Source: Ricordea florida
Taxonomy: Eukaryota > Cnidaria > Anthozoa > Corallimorpharia > Ricordeidae
Assembly (NCBI GenBank): GCA_949710005.1
Contig: OX453286.1
Coordinates: 5,517,201-5,581,200 of the forward strand
DNA length: 64,000 bases
Reading direction: 5' to 3'
Position numbers and translations under genes: made by a program. Below are positions 31,599 to 45,000 of this stretch, piece by piece (position 1 is the first letter of the stretch; every line of letters begins with the position of its first letter). The notes beneath the pieces are model-generated. The model did no database searches. It was not told the origin of the DNA and saw only the letters and a program-made list of their open reading frames with translations.

Positions 31599-34500
31599 TT
31601 ATAACTCGTCTTTTACTACACCCCTTTCATAATCCAGTCCGTAAACTTCTTTTAGGCGCTTCTTAAAAGCGGTAATGGCATACGGTGGGACAGCAAAGCT
31701 ATCAAGAATAGCTTTTCGTTGTCGAGTGAAATCCGAAGAGCGCATGACGTACTCGTAAAACTGCACAGTTTTTCTAATCCCGTCGTCCAACTTGTGCGGA
31801 TTCCAGTGGAGATATTCTATTGCCATGGAAACATCGAGTGCACCACGAGTGACTGATGGAAAGAAATTCACACCTTCCGCTTTCGACTTCTCGAACTTTA
31901 CGTCCGTGATTCCCATGTGGCGCGCCGCGATCCGTAAAAACTCCTCCAGCGTGATCGTCTCGCGAAAAGCAACATTGTACGCGAAATTGTACACACGACC
32001 ATCGTATTCGGGCAAAATCGTCAAGAGATTCGCCACGTCTTCGGAAAAAACGAAGCTTAAGGACCTGTTCTGAAGCCTCAAAGGCAGTTCCACCGGCCGG
32101 TCTATGATGTCATGGAAACGCAACCAGAGCAGATAGGTCCAGAAACGATCAGTGTTATCACGTGGTCCTATGACGTCAGGCAGCCGCAGAATCAGATATG
32201 GAATATTCCAAAGCTCCTTCTCTCGTCTGACAGCGTCTTCACCTGCGAAAGTATTGATGCAGATAGTTTACTCGTTTTCCCGCCTTTTTGGTTAACCCCC
32301 ATTTTTCTGCGGCTTTCACCACCGTATCTCATTTCAAAGAGAGGGAAATGTGAGTTCAGGAGGTTAGATCTGTGAACGCCTTGATTTAAGGTCGGCCACA
32401 AGGTCCGACACCAAGGGGGTGCTCAGGGGATGCATAAGTGGAGGAAAGGGGGTGGGGGGGGGGGGGAAGGAGAGAATTCTAAGTTCTTACACGACGGAAA
32501 TTTAAATCAAAATCAGTTTTCTAGTAAAATTCCAACAATTTGGTGTCAATTTCCAGCAAACTGGTGCTGCGTCGGTGAGGAATTGAAGACACAGGAAATT
32601 TGGGGTCATCAAGAAAGTTAATAAAGTAAGTTATACCACCTTCGTCGCACTGACGGAGGGCTAGCACTCGAAACGTCAGCACCCCCTCCCCTTTCTTTCC
32701 TTACGGTGGTATGTTTTAATTTATCAATTTGTTTGATCATTCCGATTTCGCATGTGTCAAAAGGTTTGCTTGCAGAGAAGGGTGGGGGAGGGGGGGGGAG
32801 GGTACCGGAACCCTTAAAACCCTCCCCTAACTGCTACACTTCCATACCTCATTTCAGGAGAAGAGAAGTGAAGGCTTCACGTGAAAAGATTTATTCTTTA
32901 AATTTCAACGAGAGCCTATAAGATGACCTTATGTTGAATTGAGTGTGTACTAATAGAAATTTGCCCCTATTTTCAGCTCTCTGACTCCACCAAAATGAGC
33001 CCGTAGATATAACTTACATTCCAGTTTGGCACTGCCGTAAAGGTCCCTTTGGGCGTAGGCCTCTCTCTGTGCTGGATCCTCTGGGCGCACAGCGTCTTCT
33101 TCAAGGGAGAGCCCCCCGTGAGATGGTTCCTTACATACCTCGTACACAGAGTCGGTGCTGATGAAAACGTAACTGCGGATCTTGCTGCGCATCTTACGAA
33201 ACAAGTCCTGGTAGGAGAAGGTGTGAATCAGTTAGGCTCGCGGAGGAAAATGCCCTCCTTCGCAGCGTTTATTTTGCTGTCACGCTGATTCGTTTCCTGT
33301 TTGTGATGGTTTTTATCTTACTCAGGTCATTTAATCATATTGTGCTGTTGACAGAGGGCTAATTTTACTTTGTTCCCATTTTTATTTTAAACGGTACCTA
33401 ATATTCTTTTTAATTTTCACAGTTCCCATTTTATTGAAAACGGCATTGTACACTTGAGTCTCAGAGAAAACTTTATAACTGATCTGATTTCACGTTGTGT
33501 TTTGTGTAACTAACCTACCAGACTATCATTAACACTGCTGTTAAGTATCGCCCTTTTCGCTGTTGTTACAGTGTTTTGCGTAAAATTTTGAACTAAGAAA
33601 ATACGTATTTTCTTAGTTAGACATTTTACGGCTATAGCCTAGGACCACACTATTTTAAACCAGCGAATCATCGTTGCACTTCTTGCTGCCAGACGTTTTT
33701 GCACCGTGCTCTGTAGTTTAATTGTCCTTGGATAAATACCTCTTATTAATCGAGTTCGAGGTCCGTACTGTAAAATACGGACCGAGTTTTTTCCCGTCGA
33801 TTTATGGCCCAAGCGCGAAGCGCGCGGGCCATAAATCGACGGGAAAAAACGAGGATCCGTATTTTACAGTACGGACCGAGAAAACGAGGTTAATAAGATA
33901 TTTATTATATCTCTGGAGTCATTTTGGCGACCAAAACAAACTTTAGCGGGCCGTACAGTGAAGTACGGCCCGCTAAATTGACCAATCACAGCGCGCGTAC
34001 TAACTGAGAGATATAATAAATAAAGATTATCGCGCGCCCGTAGACATTAGGGAGCTTTAAGCACGTGCGTTTTTGAGAAGCGGGGGCAACCGGAAGTGAG
34101 CTGTTTCCCCTTTTAACTTGTCTTCACACAACTACATTTACATGGATTAGTATCTCTTCTCCATTAGAGATGATCACTATAAAAATCAGGGAGACTCCAC
34201 TGTTCTGGCACGTGAAATGTTCTCTTCCGGTCTCAAAAACGCGCGTGCTTAAGCTATTCATGCATAAATTAGAACACGCGGGATTGTGAAAGGATACTTT
34301 GTTGAGGTTGCGTGAGACACAAAACCGGATGAAAAAATGTCTAGTGACAAATGGCACAACAAGCGTTGTCTGTTTACCTTTACATGGTGCTGCCTATACC
34401 CACTAAAGTCCATCACACAATCAAAATAGCTTTTTTCTCTTGCGACAGCTTCCAGTGTCTGAGTGCAGGAATTCAGCTTATTCCTGTCGCATTGTATGAA

Positions 34501-34719
34501 GGTCACTACTGGCTGAATTCTGTCCGCCGAATCCCAGTACCATTTGCCACGGTTCAACACCGTCACGTCGTGCCCTCGGAGTTTCAGACGAGCGACAGTC
34601 TCGCTGCCCAGTAAACCGTCTCCTCCAAGGACGAGAATGTTCTTTCTGTGCGACTTTGTGGATCCCGTTGAAAAGATACATAGATAAATAAATAAGCTAG
34701 ACAGAGCTCCGGACGACAT
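31599..34719 (-). CDS. ER-lumenal extended SDR (NAD-dependent epimerase/dehydratase-like), KDEL-terminated
   Basis: Three - strand exons: 34719-34378, 33207-33018, 32242-31599; 1,176 nt, 391 residues, phases 0 and 1 agree. ATG 34,719 begins MSSGALSSLFIYLCIFS, a signal-peptide-like hydrophobic stretch, before the Rossmann motif ILVLGGDGLLG (GxxGxxG at 32-38). 'VFISTDSVY' at 128-136 and the YGSAK triad (Tyr171, Lys175) follow, then IPYLILRLPDVIGPRD and SEDVANLL typical of extended SDRs. The chain ends VVKDEL, an ER-retention signal. Substrate is unknown; a nucleotide-sugar or a related ER metabolite is a guess. A GTG-led frame extends upstream but adds no signal sequence. The gene is divergent to the macrodomain gene, 1.1 kb between starts. 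Real orthologs with KDEL would confirm localisation. Confidence 0.9.
32243..33017 (-). other. Intron 2 of the SDR gene
   Basis: Contains G-runs (32,446-32,467, 32,782-32,800) and a repeat at about 32,555-32,760 ('ctggtgctgcgtcggtgagg', 'ctcgaaacgtcagcacc') related to 42,965-43,195. Confidence 0.6.
33208..34377 (-). other. Intron 1 of the SDR gene
   Basis: Holds a foldback at 33,750-33,895 (arms 'ggtccgtactgtaaaatac' / complement; centre 'gcccaagcgcgaagcgcgcgg'), a hairpin 'cgggccgtac...gtacggcccg' at 33,948-33,974 followed by 'gaccaatcacagcgcg', and a MITE at 34,049-34,257. Confidence 0.7.
34049..34257. mobile_element. MITE, AGGGAGCTTTAAGCACG ends
   Basis: Left 'agggagctttaagcacgtgc', right 'gcgcgtgcttaagct'. 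A relative in opposite orientation is at 63,123-63,312 and shares 'tctctaatgga', 'cttgtcttcacacaac' and 'gctgtttcccctt' (each read on the fitting strand). Confidence 0.75.
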
Positions 34720-35822
34720 CTTGCACCGGATCCAGTCAGACAGGCAGAAACTGATGAAAGATTGGTTGTGTGCCACCTTACATAAAAGGTTCCTTGATCA
34801 CTGAATTCCTTGTCACGTCACAGACTAGCCGTGACTAACTTTTCACGCAAGTGCAATAAGCAAAACCAACAATCCAAATTTTCAATTCCTGGCCCCATTA
34901 GGGGGGTCTGAATATCCCGTATCCCATTAATCCCTGTAGTTTGTATCCCTATAATTCAAGTTAATACTGATGACGTCACTGCATGTGATAAGTCCGATTA
35001 CTAATGTAAAACACATTTTCCGGTGCGGTTTGATACTTTAAAATAAAAATCGAGTGCAAATAGGGTTTGAAGGATGATTACAATGTTTTTTCTTTGGGAA
35101 ATACATTAATTCGCATTTTCAAGTACTTTTTTTTACTTTTCGCGTCTTTCATATTGATCAATTAACCTGTTTTATTCTGTCAAAAAAGAAAACTTTGACC
35201 TTCAATATCCCACTGTCTCTTTTCTAAATATCCCGTATCCCTATAATTTTTCCCCGAAATATCCCGTATCCCTATAATTTTTTTCGCAAATATCCCGTAT
35301 CCCTAAAACCCCTAATAGGGCCTCGGAATTAAATGCCTCATATACAACTGCTTTTAAAAAAAACTGTATGCAGATTTACATTAAATGTTTATTGGTGATA
35401 AGTCTAACATGAAAGTAAAGCCAAAAAACGTCGATGCAGAATTGCTGTAAAATAATGAAAGAGTTAAGCTGTTTTATTCTGGTTTTTGGCTATGGAACTG
35501 AAGGATGCAATTCAACTGGCTTTCGACTTCAGAAATTATGCTAGACATTCCGTGCCTTGAAAAAAAATCGTTAACACTGTATTTTCACCTTAAAAACTCC
35601 ATTGACATTTTTCATAATGGGATCTAATTTTTTAAAGAAACTGGTGCTTCTTCTCTGCGAGCTGAAACACACAAAAGGTGGGTTTATCAAATGATTATAA
35701 ATTTCCACAACAGCAAAAGAGAGTGAGAAAATTCGTTACATTACTTTAATAAGGGACAGTTGATTGGGACATATATGATATCCATTCATGGTTGCTTCCG
35801 TTTCAGTCTCCCCACAGTGAAA
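34720..35822. promoter_or_regulatory. Divergent intergenic region between SDR and macrodomain genes
   Basis: 1.1 kb separating two start codons on opposite strands. It contains a repeat element at about 34,890-35,326 with ends 'ggccccattagggg' / 'cccctaatagggcc' and five copies of 'aatatcccgtatccc'. No core promoter motif is certain. A splice acceptor just before the + strand ATG (ttccgtttcag) suggests a possible non-coding first exon upstream. Confidence 0.4.
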
Positions 35823-37756
35823 ATGCTGCACAGTTCTCGTCGCTTTCTGTCAGCGACAGCTGTTAAAAGATTGCAGTCATCACTTCTGAGCAGATATTTG
35901 TCGAATAATGGCGGAGTAAGTTGTCGTCCGTTATATGCCCGACATAATATTCCATATTAGCATCTCTGTGAGGATGTTTCGTGCATTGACAGACCTTACA
36001 ATACACATAACGCGGTAGATAGTGTATCAGAGTACATATAATTTAATATCACTGTTGTTTCGTCATTCTTGGTTTCAAGCCCGGGTTTTAAAAGTTGAAG
36101 TTTAAGACAACTTCACTGTCTTACACTCGTTCCTGTTAACTGTTGTAGTTTTAATGGTCTAACGCGCCATTTGCGAAGCGTTTATTACCCTTATTTTAAG
36201 TCCGAAAGATTAGCAATGTATTTGTCCTAGCGATATCGATACTTAGCAGGGAGGCCAGATAATGGAATATTAGAGAATGATCACCAATAACGATCTGTGT
36301 TTATGTTTTAACGCATTCAGTGCTGTAGTGTTGTGGAAGCTATGGGAGGGGTGGGAACAACATAGTAATGCATGGTTTAATTTTCCCTGTGACCTTCCCC
36401 CCTCCCTGGCAATCCCCGGGACAAGTCCAGCCTTTCGGGCCCAGGGGTGGGAAATTGTCTAAGGTAAGTCTGTCCCGGGGGTAGGGAGGTGGAGCAAATT
36501 GAAAATAATTTTTCTTTGAATAAATAACTATTAAAGAATGAGTTCTTCATTGAAAGCTTTCCAGGAGATATTCACAGGTTGTTGAAAAAACATTCAGGAG
36601 TCGTTCCGTTGGCCTGCCTGGGGGTGGGAAATAGACTTCCAAGAAATAAAAAAATAGTTGCAAATCTCCAGGGGGTATGCCAAAAGGGATGGTAAACGGG
36701 AAAATTGAACCATGCATAAGGATAATGTGTATTTTGACATTGGTGCTCAAAGGGCTAACTGTAAACTGTTTGAATGGCTGAGCCTTTAGACAACAAGCAT
36801 ATTTTCATTGAATCAGGACATCACTTAACCATTTCACCTACAAGAGTGACCAAGGAGCAACTTCATGTTATAATTTCAATAAACTTCAGATGTTGCATGC
36901 GCCATCGTAAACACAAAAATCTACAAACTTTAGACCTGTTTATTGACTGTCATCAGAAAACCACAAGAGTTGACATGTGGAACTGCCTCTGAACATCTTC
37001 AACCACAGCTTGTCTACTTTCAATCTACTAGGTGCCGTATTGGGAAACTAAAGAAACCTAATTAACTAATCATTTACACAATAAAACATAACATTTAACA
37101 AAAAAAGAAAAAAAAAACAGAAACCCATGAAAATTGAAACACATAAAACCACATCTTGTACACATTCAATCTACCAACTACCATATTTGGAAAATCAAGA
37201 GAAACAAATCAAACTAATAAAATTCACTTCAGTAGCACGAAATGCCTACTAACTTACTGGGAAATACCCAACTCTGCTCAAAAGCATGATGCGCTGTAGA
37301 AGCGGGACTAGACAACAAGCTCAAAGACTTGAGCAAGCTGCAATTTCTAAGTATGGTACAACAGGAATATTTATAATAATATTAATATAATATTATTAAT
37401 AATATTATTAATAATAATAATATTATTATTAATATTATTAATATTATTAATAATATTAATATAGTCTTGACAAGCTGAGAATGCATGTTGCCCTAGGAGG
37501 GGACTCGCGTATGAAAGGGTATTGATGCTCGTCACTCTCGCTTAGGGGTGTATTTAAGTTTCGAATTTTGGTCTCACTTAGCATGTTCTGAGGACAACAC
37601 CATCAGATGTAGGTAAAAATAATTTTTAACTTGCTTGCAATCATCATCACCAATCAGCTTTATTAGCAAATTCGCATCATTGTATTGTTTAGTTTTTATA
37701 TAGTTGATGAGGGCCACTAGTTTACCAGTTTTTACTGTTAAGTGTTTTACCCTATG

Positions 37757-37801
<45 letters not shown>

Positions 37802-40800
37802 GATAGCCCATATGAAGCTGTGAAGGTCTTGTTGAGGGTTTCACGCACAGAAATATAAAAATATGTATTTAATATGTTTTAAATATGGTCTCTTTAAGGG
37901 GTCCAAAAATCCTGGGCAATGCTCAGATTGTTCTCCTTTAGAGGCTCAGTTTAAAATTTTCGATGAGCACCCCCACCCTGCTTCATATGCGAAGTCCCCC
38001 CCCTCCCCGGGCATGTTGCACGTTTTAAGTTCGCCGGTTTCAGGTGCCACACACTACTTCGATATATATGAGTGTAGAGAATTTGATGTATTATTTACTT
38101 ATCTCATCCAAAACGAAACGTTCATCACTGAAGTTCCGTTGAACCCTCTCAAATTATGTGTAGTTTGCATTCCTGAGTAACAAAGCTCTTGACTTGTTGT
38201 GGTTTCAGGGGACCGTTCATGCAGCTGTGACATTAACAACAGTTGTTCAAAACGCGCCTCGGAAGAGAATTGAAGGTAAACAAAAACCCTTTATGTTGCC
38301 CTTGAACTAGGCATCTTGATGATAACTTATATTTTTGGCATTAATAACTGCATTTGAAAAAGATCTGCGAGTTGCTTGTTGCTATACCAGTGCGATCCAG
38401 GAGGGTTTGTGCCAAGTTGGGAACATGCAGCTATAGTTCTTTGAATGAATTGCAATATTTATTTATAGTTATTGCCATGTTTGTTGCCTTCTGTTTTGTT
38501 TGTCCATTTCTTTGGCACTACTCTAGTAAATAGATAGTTATTGCTCAGTATGCAGACTAAATTGAGGTGTTTCAAAAAATCATCATAAGTCATGATTTAT
38601 ATACTACTTATTAACTGACAGTGAGGTCATTACAAGGAAATCTTGGACTGAGACCTTGATGTATTGACCGAGCGATAGCAAGGTTAATACAGTCAAGGCT
38701 GAGGTCTGAGATTTCCTTGTAATAACCGAACAAACGAGGTTAATAAGTTTTTTATTTCATGGCTTTTTTAGCACTGGAAAAAGGAAAAACAGAAGGCTTT
38801 TCAATATATGCTTATGCGCGCAAGTGGTCATTCAAGGTCATGTTCACTGAACCGAAACATGCATGACTATGCGATCGAGACCAGAAGTGACAGAAAAAAA
38901 AAACATTTTCTTTGAATATGAGACAACTTTTGTCCAAATCAAAGAAAAAAAAAATATTTTGAAAAATTTTTCATAATGCCCGGTCATTACAAGAAAATCT
39001 TGCCTGCTCAGCAGCCAATAATAAGTAATTTCAATAGTCCTTGAAATAGCCACATCTATGAATATTACTCAAAGCAGAGTTTACTCAAAATAAAATAGCA
39101 CCAAGCATACTTTGATAGCTTTGTGGGGGCATACTTCCTTATAAGAGGCTTATATGAGGATGTGCTATCAGATGGGGTTGTATTTTCATGACTGGATTTA
39201 CTATAATGGGGTTGCATTTTCAATAGAGTTACTAGAATGGGGTCGGACAGTTTTGGTTTTTAGGGGTAAGAAGATTCTTGTAATTCGGGATTTAAAATGG
39301 TCTTGGTTAAAATGTTCAGAAAGTTGTTGTTTACTATAAAATGTTACAATCAGCTCACATCACATTCCGTTCTTGAATCCACAACTGAAAATGCATCAAT
39401 TCATTTTGGGATAACCTGTTTAATGGATTGTTAAAGTAGATGCATTTAAATGGAAAGCAACTTAGTTGGGATCGTGAAAATTGCATTTTCTCAAAAGTGG
39501 CTAAGTGGGGTCTATAACTGGCCACAAAATAGACATACAATATACAATACAATACAATACTTTATTTATACACGTGACACCAAGGAGCTCGTAAGTGCTT
39601 GTTTAAACGTGTACGTGTGCATGACATATGAAACCAGTAGGGTAGGGGCTCTAAGAGGCCAGTGGCACATACCCAGCAAAAATCAACCCAAATACCACCC
39701 CCTCCAACCCTTAGGGACGGACCATTAGAAAAGTGATGGGGGGGGGGGGGGGGAGAAACCAAAAAAAAATTCATGCAAGGCAAAATGCCAAAAAAAAAAT
39801 TCATGCAAAGAAGACGGTAAAAAAAAAAATTCATGCAGAAGGAAGGTCCAATTGTGACTTTTTCACACGTAGTAAAAAAAATTCGTGCAGAGAGGTTCAC
39901 CTGAAAAAAAAAATTCCTGCAAAAGCAGTGAGCGAAAAAAAAAATTTGTGCAAGCTGAAAATTCCCCACCCCCCCACCCCCATCACTTTTCTAATGGTCC
40001 GTCCCTTAGGGACAGCTTGAGGTATTTTTTGCATGGGTCCTTACATTTTGGATACTAAAAACAGTACCAGACCAACTTAAATTAGAAAACAGAAATTAGA
40101 AAATATGCGCCCAGATTGGTTAGAATTCATCTTCCAATTAAACAATTAGATTATTCGCTCTCGATTTCTATCGCGTGATAGTTGACGAGGGCACAGCCTG
40201 AGCAGACTATCACGCATAGAAATCGAGAGCGAATAATCTAATTGTTTTAGTATAAATCTACTACTCGTTCAAAACTTTGTCTTTTCTGGAACAGCCTCGA
40301 CCACTGTCTAAATCTTCTTCACGGACACTTCGAAAACGTGAAGAAGCGGTCGCCATTACGCTACTCACTGTCTATCACAGAATAGATAGTGGGTAGCGTA
40401 GCCAATCAGAGACCGGCATTTGTGATAGAATGCTAGTAGATTTATACTAAAACTCGATAGAAACACAGAACTACCACGAGCTGTTGACGTAATCATGATG
40501 CGACCAAAGAGAATTTACATTTTGGTCATCAAAGTTAAAAAGTTGTTTGTCTTGTTTTCGTTGCGGTGTTTTCTTAAAGAAATAGGAAACATGTTCTCCA
40601 TGTTTCTCTCGTGTTATACAAACACTCGTGAAAGTTTAGGAGAACTCGAAAAAGCTGTGGAAACACTCACCTGCGGCTCATGTTCCCACATCAATTCTTG
40701 TTCTCCCAAACTTCCACTCATGTTTCTATTAAACAATTAGATTATGAGCTCGAGATTTCTATCGCGTGATCTAATTGTTTTAGTATAAATCTACTAGTCA

Positions 40801-42001
40801 TTCAAAACTTTGTCTTTTCTGGAACATCCTCGACAAGTAAACTGTCTAAATCTTCTTCAGGGACACTTCGAAAACGTGAAGAAACGGCCGCCATTATGCT
40901 GCTCACTATCTATCATAGAATAGATAGTGGGTAGCGTAGCCAATCAGAGCACGGCATTTGTGATAGAACGCTAGTAGATTTATACTAAAACTCGATAGAA
41001 ACACGGTAAATGTTTTCTATTTCTTAAATAAAGGTGGGATTCTTGGCCAAAAAGTATAATAAAAAATATTACTAGAAATGCATCTTTTCTTAAAATCTGT
41101 TTGCTGAACTTGTTGGCTAGGGTTTATTTTTTCAAGTGACCACTGAAATTGATCAAATTAATTTTTGTCAATTTTTTTTCCATCAAATCTTTGGATCTGT
41201 TTAGTGAGTTAATATGTCATCTTTCTTATTTTTGTTTGTTTTTGTATTGGTTTGCAGTTGTGCAAAATGACTTGACAAAGGAAAATGTTGATGTGATTGT
41301 GAATGCTGCAAATTCCTGGTTGAAGCATGGTGGTGGAGTAAGTAACTAAGAAGTTGTTTTGTTTTATTGATTTTACAGTAGGACATTTATGATTTTTAGT
41401 AATTATAACATTGGGATGCTATGAGCACAAGCACTACAAAAATACAATCACAGGAAAAAATACTCAGAGCTAAAAATTAACTCCAATGCTTGGTGACCAG
41501 TTTCCTTGAATTCTTAGTGGCCCATCCCAAAATGAAGTAGCATCGCTTTTTTTTTGGAGAGTCGCGTGCCAATCGCAAAAAAATGGAAAAATGCAAAAAT
41601 GCAAAAATGTTGTGAATGTGGATTGTTCGTGAAATCGCTTCAGAACTAAAAGATACACTAAAATGAATGATCTTAGAGTCCGGGCAAAGAAACGAAGAGA
41701 AAGGTAGTCTAGTTAAACTACACATTGAGTTTTATTTCTAACTTTCTACTTCACATAATTTACATTTCAACTTTTCGAAATTCTGTAGCCTAGTCGCACA
41801 TTGGGCGTTCAAACTTTAACCTTTGGTAGCCCTGGTCAGTTTTAACTCGCCACTGGTGACCGCCAAGTTTTAGCCCAGAAATACCAGATTTCCATTATGG
41901 GATTTTTAGAGTAAATTCAAGAATACCATTCCAAATTCCCAAATTTGGAAGAGTGGGAGGAAACTTGGTTGTGAATTCCCTGGTTGGGACTTGTCACACT
42001 T

Positions 42002-42034
<33 letters not shown>

Positions 42035-45000
42035 CCTTTATTGAAAACATTTCCATATAGTGGCTCTTCATTTTTCAATATGCTAAAATACTAAAACTAT
42101 ACTAGCCTAACTAATAAGATACTTGTAAAAGGACTTATATTTACAACTTGATAATAAAGATGCAAAACTAGTAGTCATACATAATCGACTTGTAGATGCT
42201 TAAAAATGCTATTAAGCAAACCATTGCTTAACACTTCTTCAGAAAAATCCGTAGTCATCTACATTTCTAATTCTAGCAGGTAATTTATTGAAAAGTGTAG
42301 CATTACGGTCCTTAAAAGTGTTTCTTTCTTTATGAATACTTATGACTGATGCTGCTGAGGATCTTAAACTATAGTTCGAGACTGAATGGAGATTAGACCT
42401 ATTATATTTCGAAATTTTGTAGGTGTTCAATAAATACCCTGAAAAAAATCCCACAATGGGAAGATGGTATTCGTTTTCCTGTGCAAAACATAGTTTTCTC
42501 AAACTCTGCTTTTGCTTTTTTTGAAAATCCAATTTGACACAGTTGAGTCAGATCACCAAAGTTTTAGCTTTCTTCATGGTTTCTATGATGGAATTGTTTT
42601 TTCGCGCCCATGTTCTTGCAAAATCTCGATGGCAACGTGTGCGACGCTTTCTCGCGCAGTCGCAGTCTGGCAGTTTTGGAAAAACACGAAGACCTGCTCT
42701 AGAGTCCAATCTTCCCGGTTTCAATCTCGTTCAAATTCGTTATTTCTGTCTATAAAAGTCAAATGGCTTAAGTTTCTCTGGATCTGTCGCGAAGAGAAAC
42801 CATTTTTAACTCTGCCCAAAACCGCTGAGAACTGAGGGTTTTTTTTCGAGTTAAGGCAGATATTTATATCCCTTTAATACGGTGTCCATACTCATCGAGC
42901 TCCCCAACAGTTAACTAAACAGACGTTTTGTAAAATGAGTATTGTGGGGATAGTTTCTAAAGAAACTGGTGCTGCGTCGGTGGGAAATTGAAACACAAGA
43001 AACTGGTTAAATAATAAGAGTTGATTAAGTGAGTTATACCACCGTAAGGTTAAAGGGCGGTGCTGACGTTTTCGAGCGTTAGCAGTCAACAACGGCAGTC
43101 AACATTTCACTCCGACGAAGGGCTAATGCTCGAAACGTCAGCACCTCCCTTTTACCTTACGTTGCTATAACTTACTTAATCAACTCGTTTGATTTATCCA
43201 AACAGGTTGCTGGGGCTGTCCTTAGAAGTGGTGGACCTCAGATTCAGATAGAAAGCGATGAGTACGTGACTAAGAATGGTCCCGTCAAGACTGGTGGTAT
43301 TGCTGTGACCGGGCCTGGGAGATTGCCGTGCAAAATTATCATCCATGCAGTCGGTAAGACAAACAATCACATACCCGCACCACTTTTTAATATTTAACAC
43401 TCAATGACTGTTCCCGAGAGGAACAGTAAATTTTGTTTCCCGAGGATCTCAATGTTTTCCGAGACTTGCGTCTCAACAGATTAACAGTTCCGCAAGGGAC
43501 CAATCATAAGTGATTTGTTATATAGCAAAACAAAAACGCTTTCATCACGTGCAACAGCAGCCAACATTTCGTGGTTAACAGTGAGCTGTTTTCCGTTTGA
43601 CGTCATAGTTTTCGCAATGTTGCACGCTCATGGCATTTGGCTGTAGACAGTTTCATTATTAGATGTCATGTAACCATAAACTAGCCAATGAATGCGCGCG
43701 CTGTAACGGGAAAAACGCCAGCTATACAACAGCCTTTTTTAGTATATACCATCTCAACAACTTTGGCATTTTGAGTAATCTGATTGCCTCATTATCTCGT
43801 TATATTTAACACTTTAGCAAAATGAGTTTTGCTGTTTTGTGTTACGACCTTTGTTATTAGACGCGAGTGTTTAACTGGGAATTACACCACTCGTAAAATT
43901 CATACGAAACTGCATCCGGGACCGTAGTGCCGTATTTTCCATATCCTCACAAGTGAGGCTTCGATGACGTCATTTTCCGCCTGGCACGATTCAGTTTGTG
44001 TACAAAGCTGCCAAACGAACATCTTAACGTGTTTTTCTTCAAGAGAAAATGAATTTTTGTCTATATAATAAAAAGAAAATTACACGTTAGCTCGAAGATA
44101 TGACTTTTATGTTCTCGTGGCAAGAACAATCTCACTCGTTCGCTGTGCTCACTTGTGAAATATTGTTCTTTCCACTCGAACATAAAATTCATATCTTCTT
44201 GCCTCTGTGCAATATCCTCTATATATCTGACAGAGTCAGGGGCGGATCCAGGATTTTTAATGGGGGGTAGCTAATATCAATCTGCCACCAAAGGAAATGT
44301 TACGTTTAAAGTTTTACAACGGCTACCCCAAAACGTTGCAATAGTTCTTATGCATATTTACGTCAGACGAGGAAATTTCACTACCAAATCTCGTTTTGAA
44401 ATTGGAAATTTGCATAGTTAAATTGATAAAAATAAATTTCCAAGGACCCAGGTACAAATGGCATCTTCGAGATGATAATATTAATAATATTTATTAATAA
44501 ATTTATTAATAATATTAATTATCATTTATTAGATTATTTAACTTATTGTTAATTAATTAATAATAATTATTGATTAATTCAGAGAATAATAGTATTTAAA
44601 TATTCTTTGTTATAATGCGACCAGTATGACCCCCACCAGGGCCTTTATTGTTTGACTGTGAAACGCCCCTACACGGGTCGTTTGTTATGGCGCTAGCAGG
44701 GCCGAAGGAATTCGCACGGCTCAGTGTATTGCCTGTTGAGATACAAATTAGGTAAAACACAAATCAGAAGAAAATGATAAATTGAAATAGCGGCAGTCGT
44801 GTGAAAAAAAAAAATGCTTATTGAGTGATTAAGTAACGACTTGAGTATGGGTTCATGATAAATCATATATTTGCACGATAAATCATATATTTGCACTGCA
44901 GTTGGAAAATAAAATTGGAGATTTGAACCTTGCAGTATTAACCCTTCAAGCCCCAATATAAACGTTCATTTTCTCCTAACTGTTCTTATATATTTGTTAT

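Larger units (their letters stand above)
38276..41257 (+). other. Intron 2 of the macrodomain gene, transposon-rich
   Basis: Holds a foldback at 38,600-38,760 (relative of 1,160-1,330), the MITE at 39,711-40,008 and two compound foldbacks (40,141-40,452; 40,731-40,990). A run of 'aatacaatacaatac' lies at 39,540-39,560. Confidence 0.7.

Noticed and set aside
39733-40020. Lysine-rich 95-codon frame
   Set aside because: A-runs inside a MITE.
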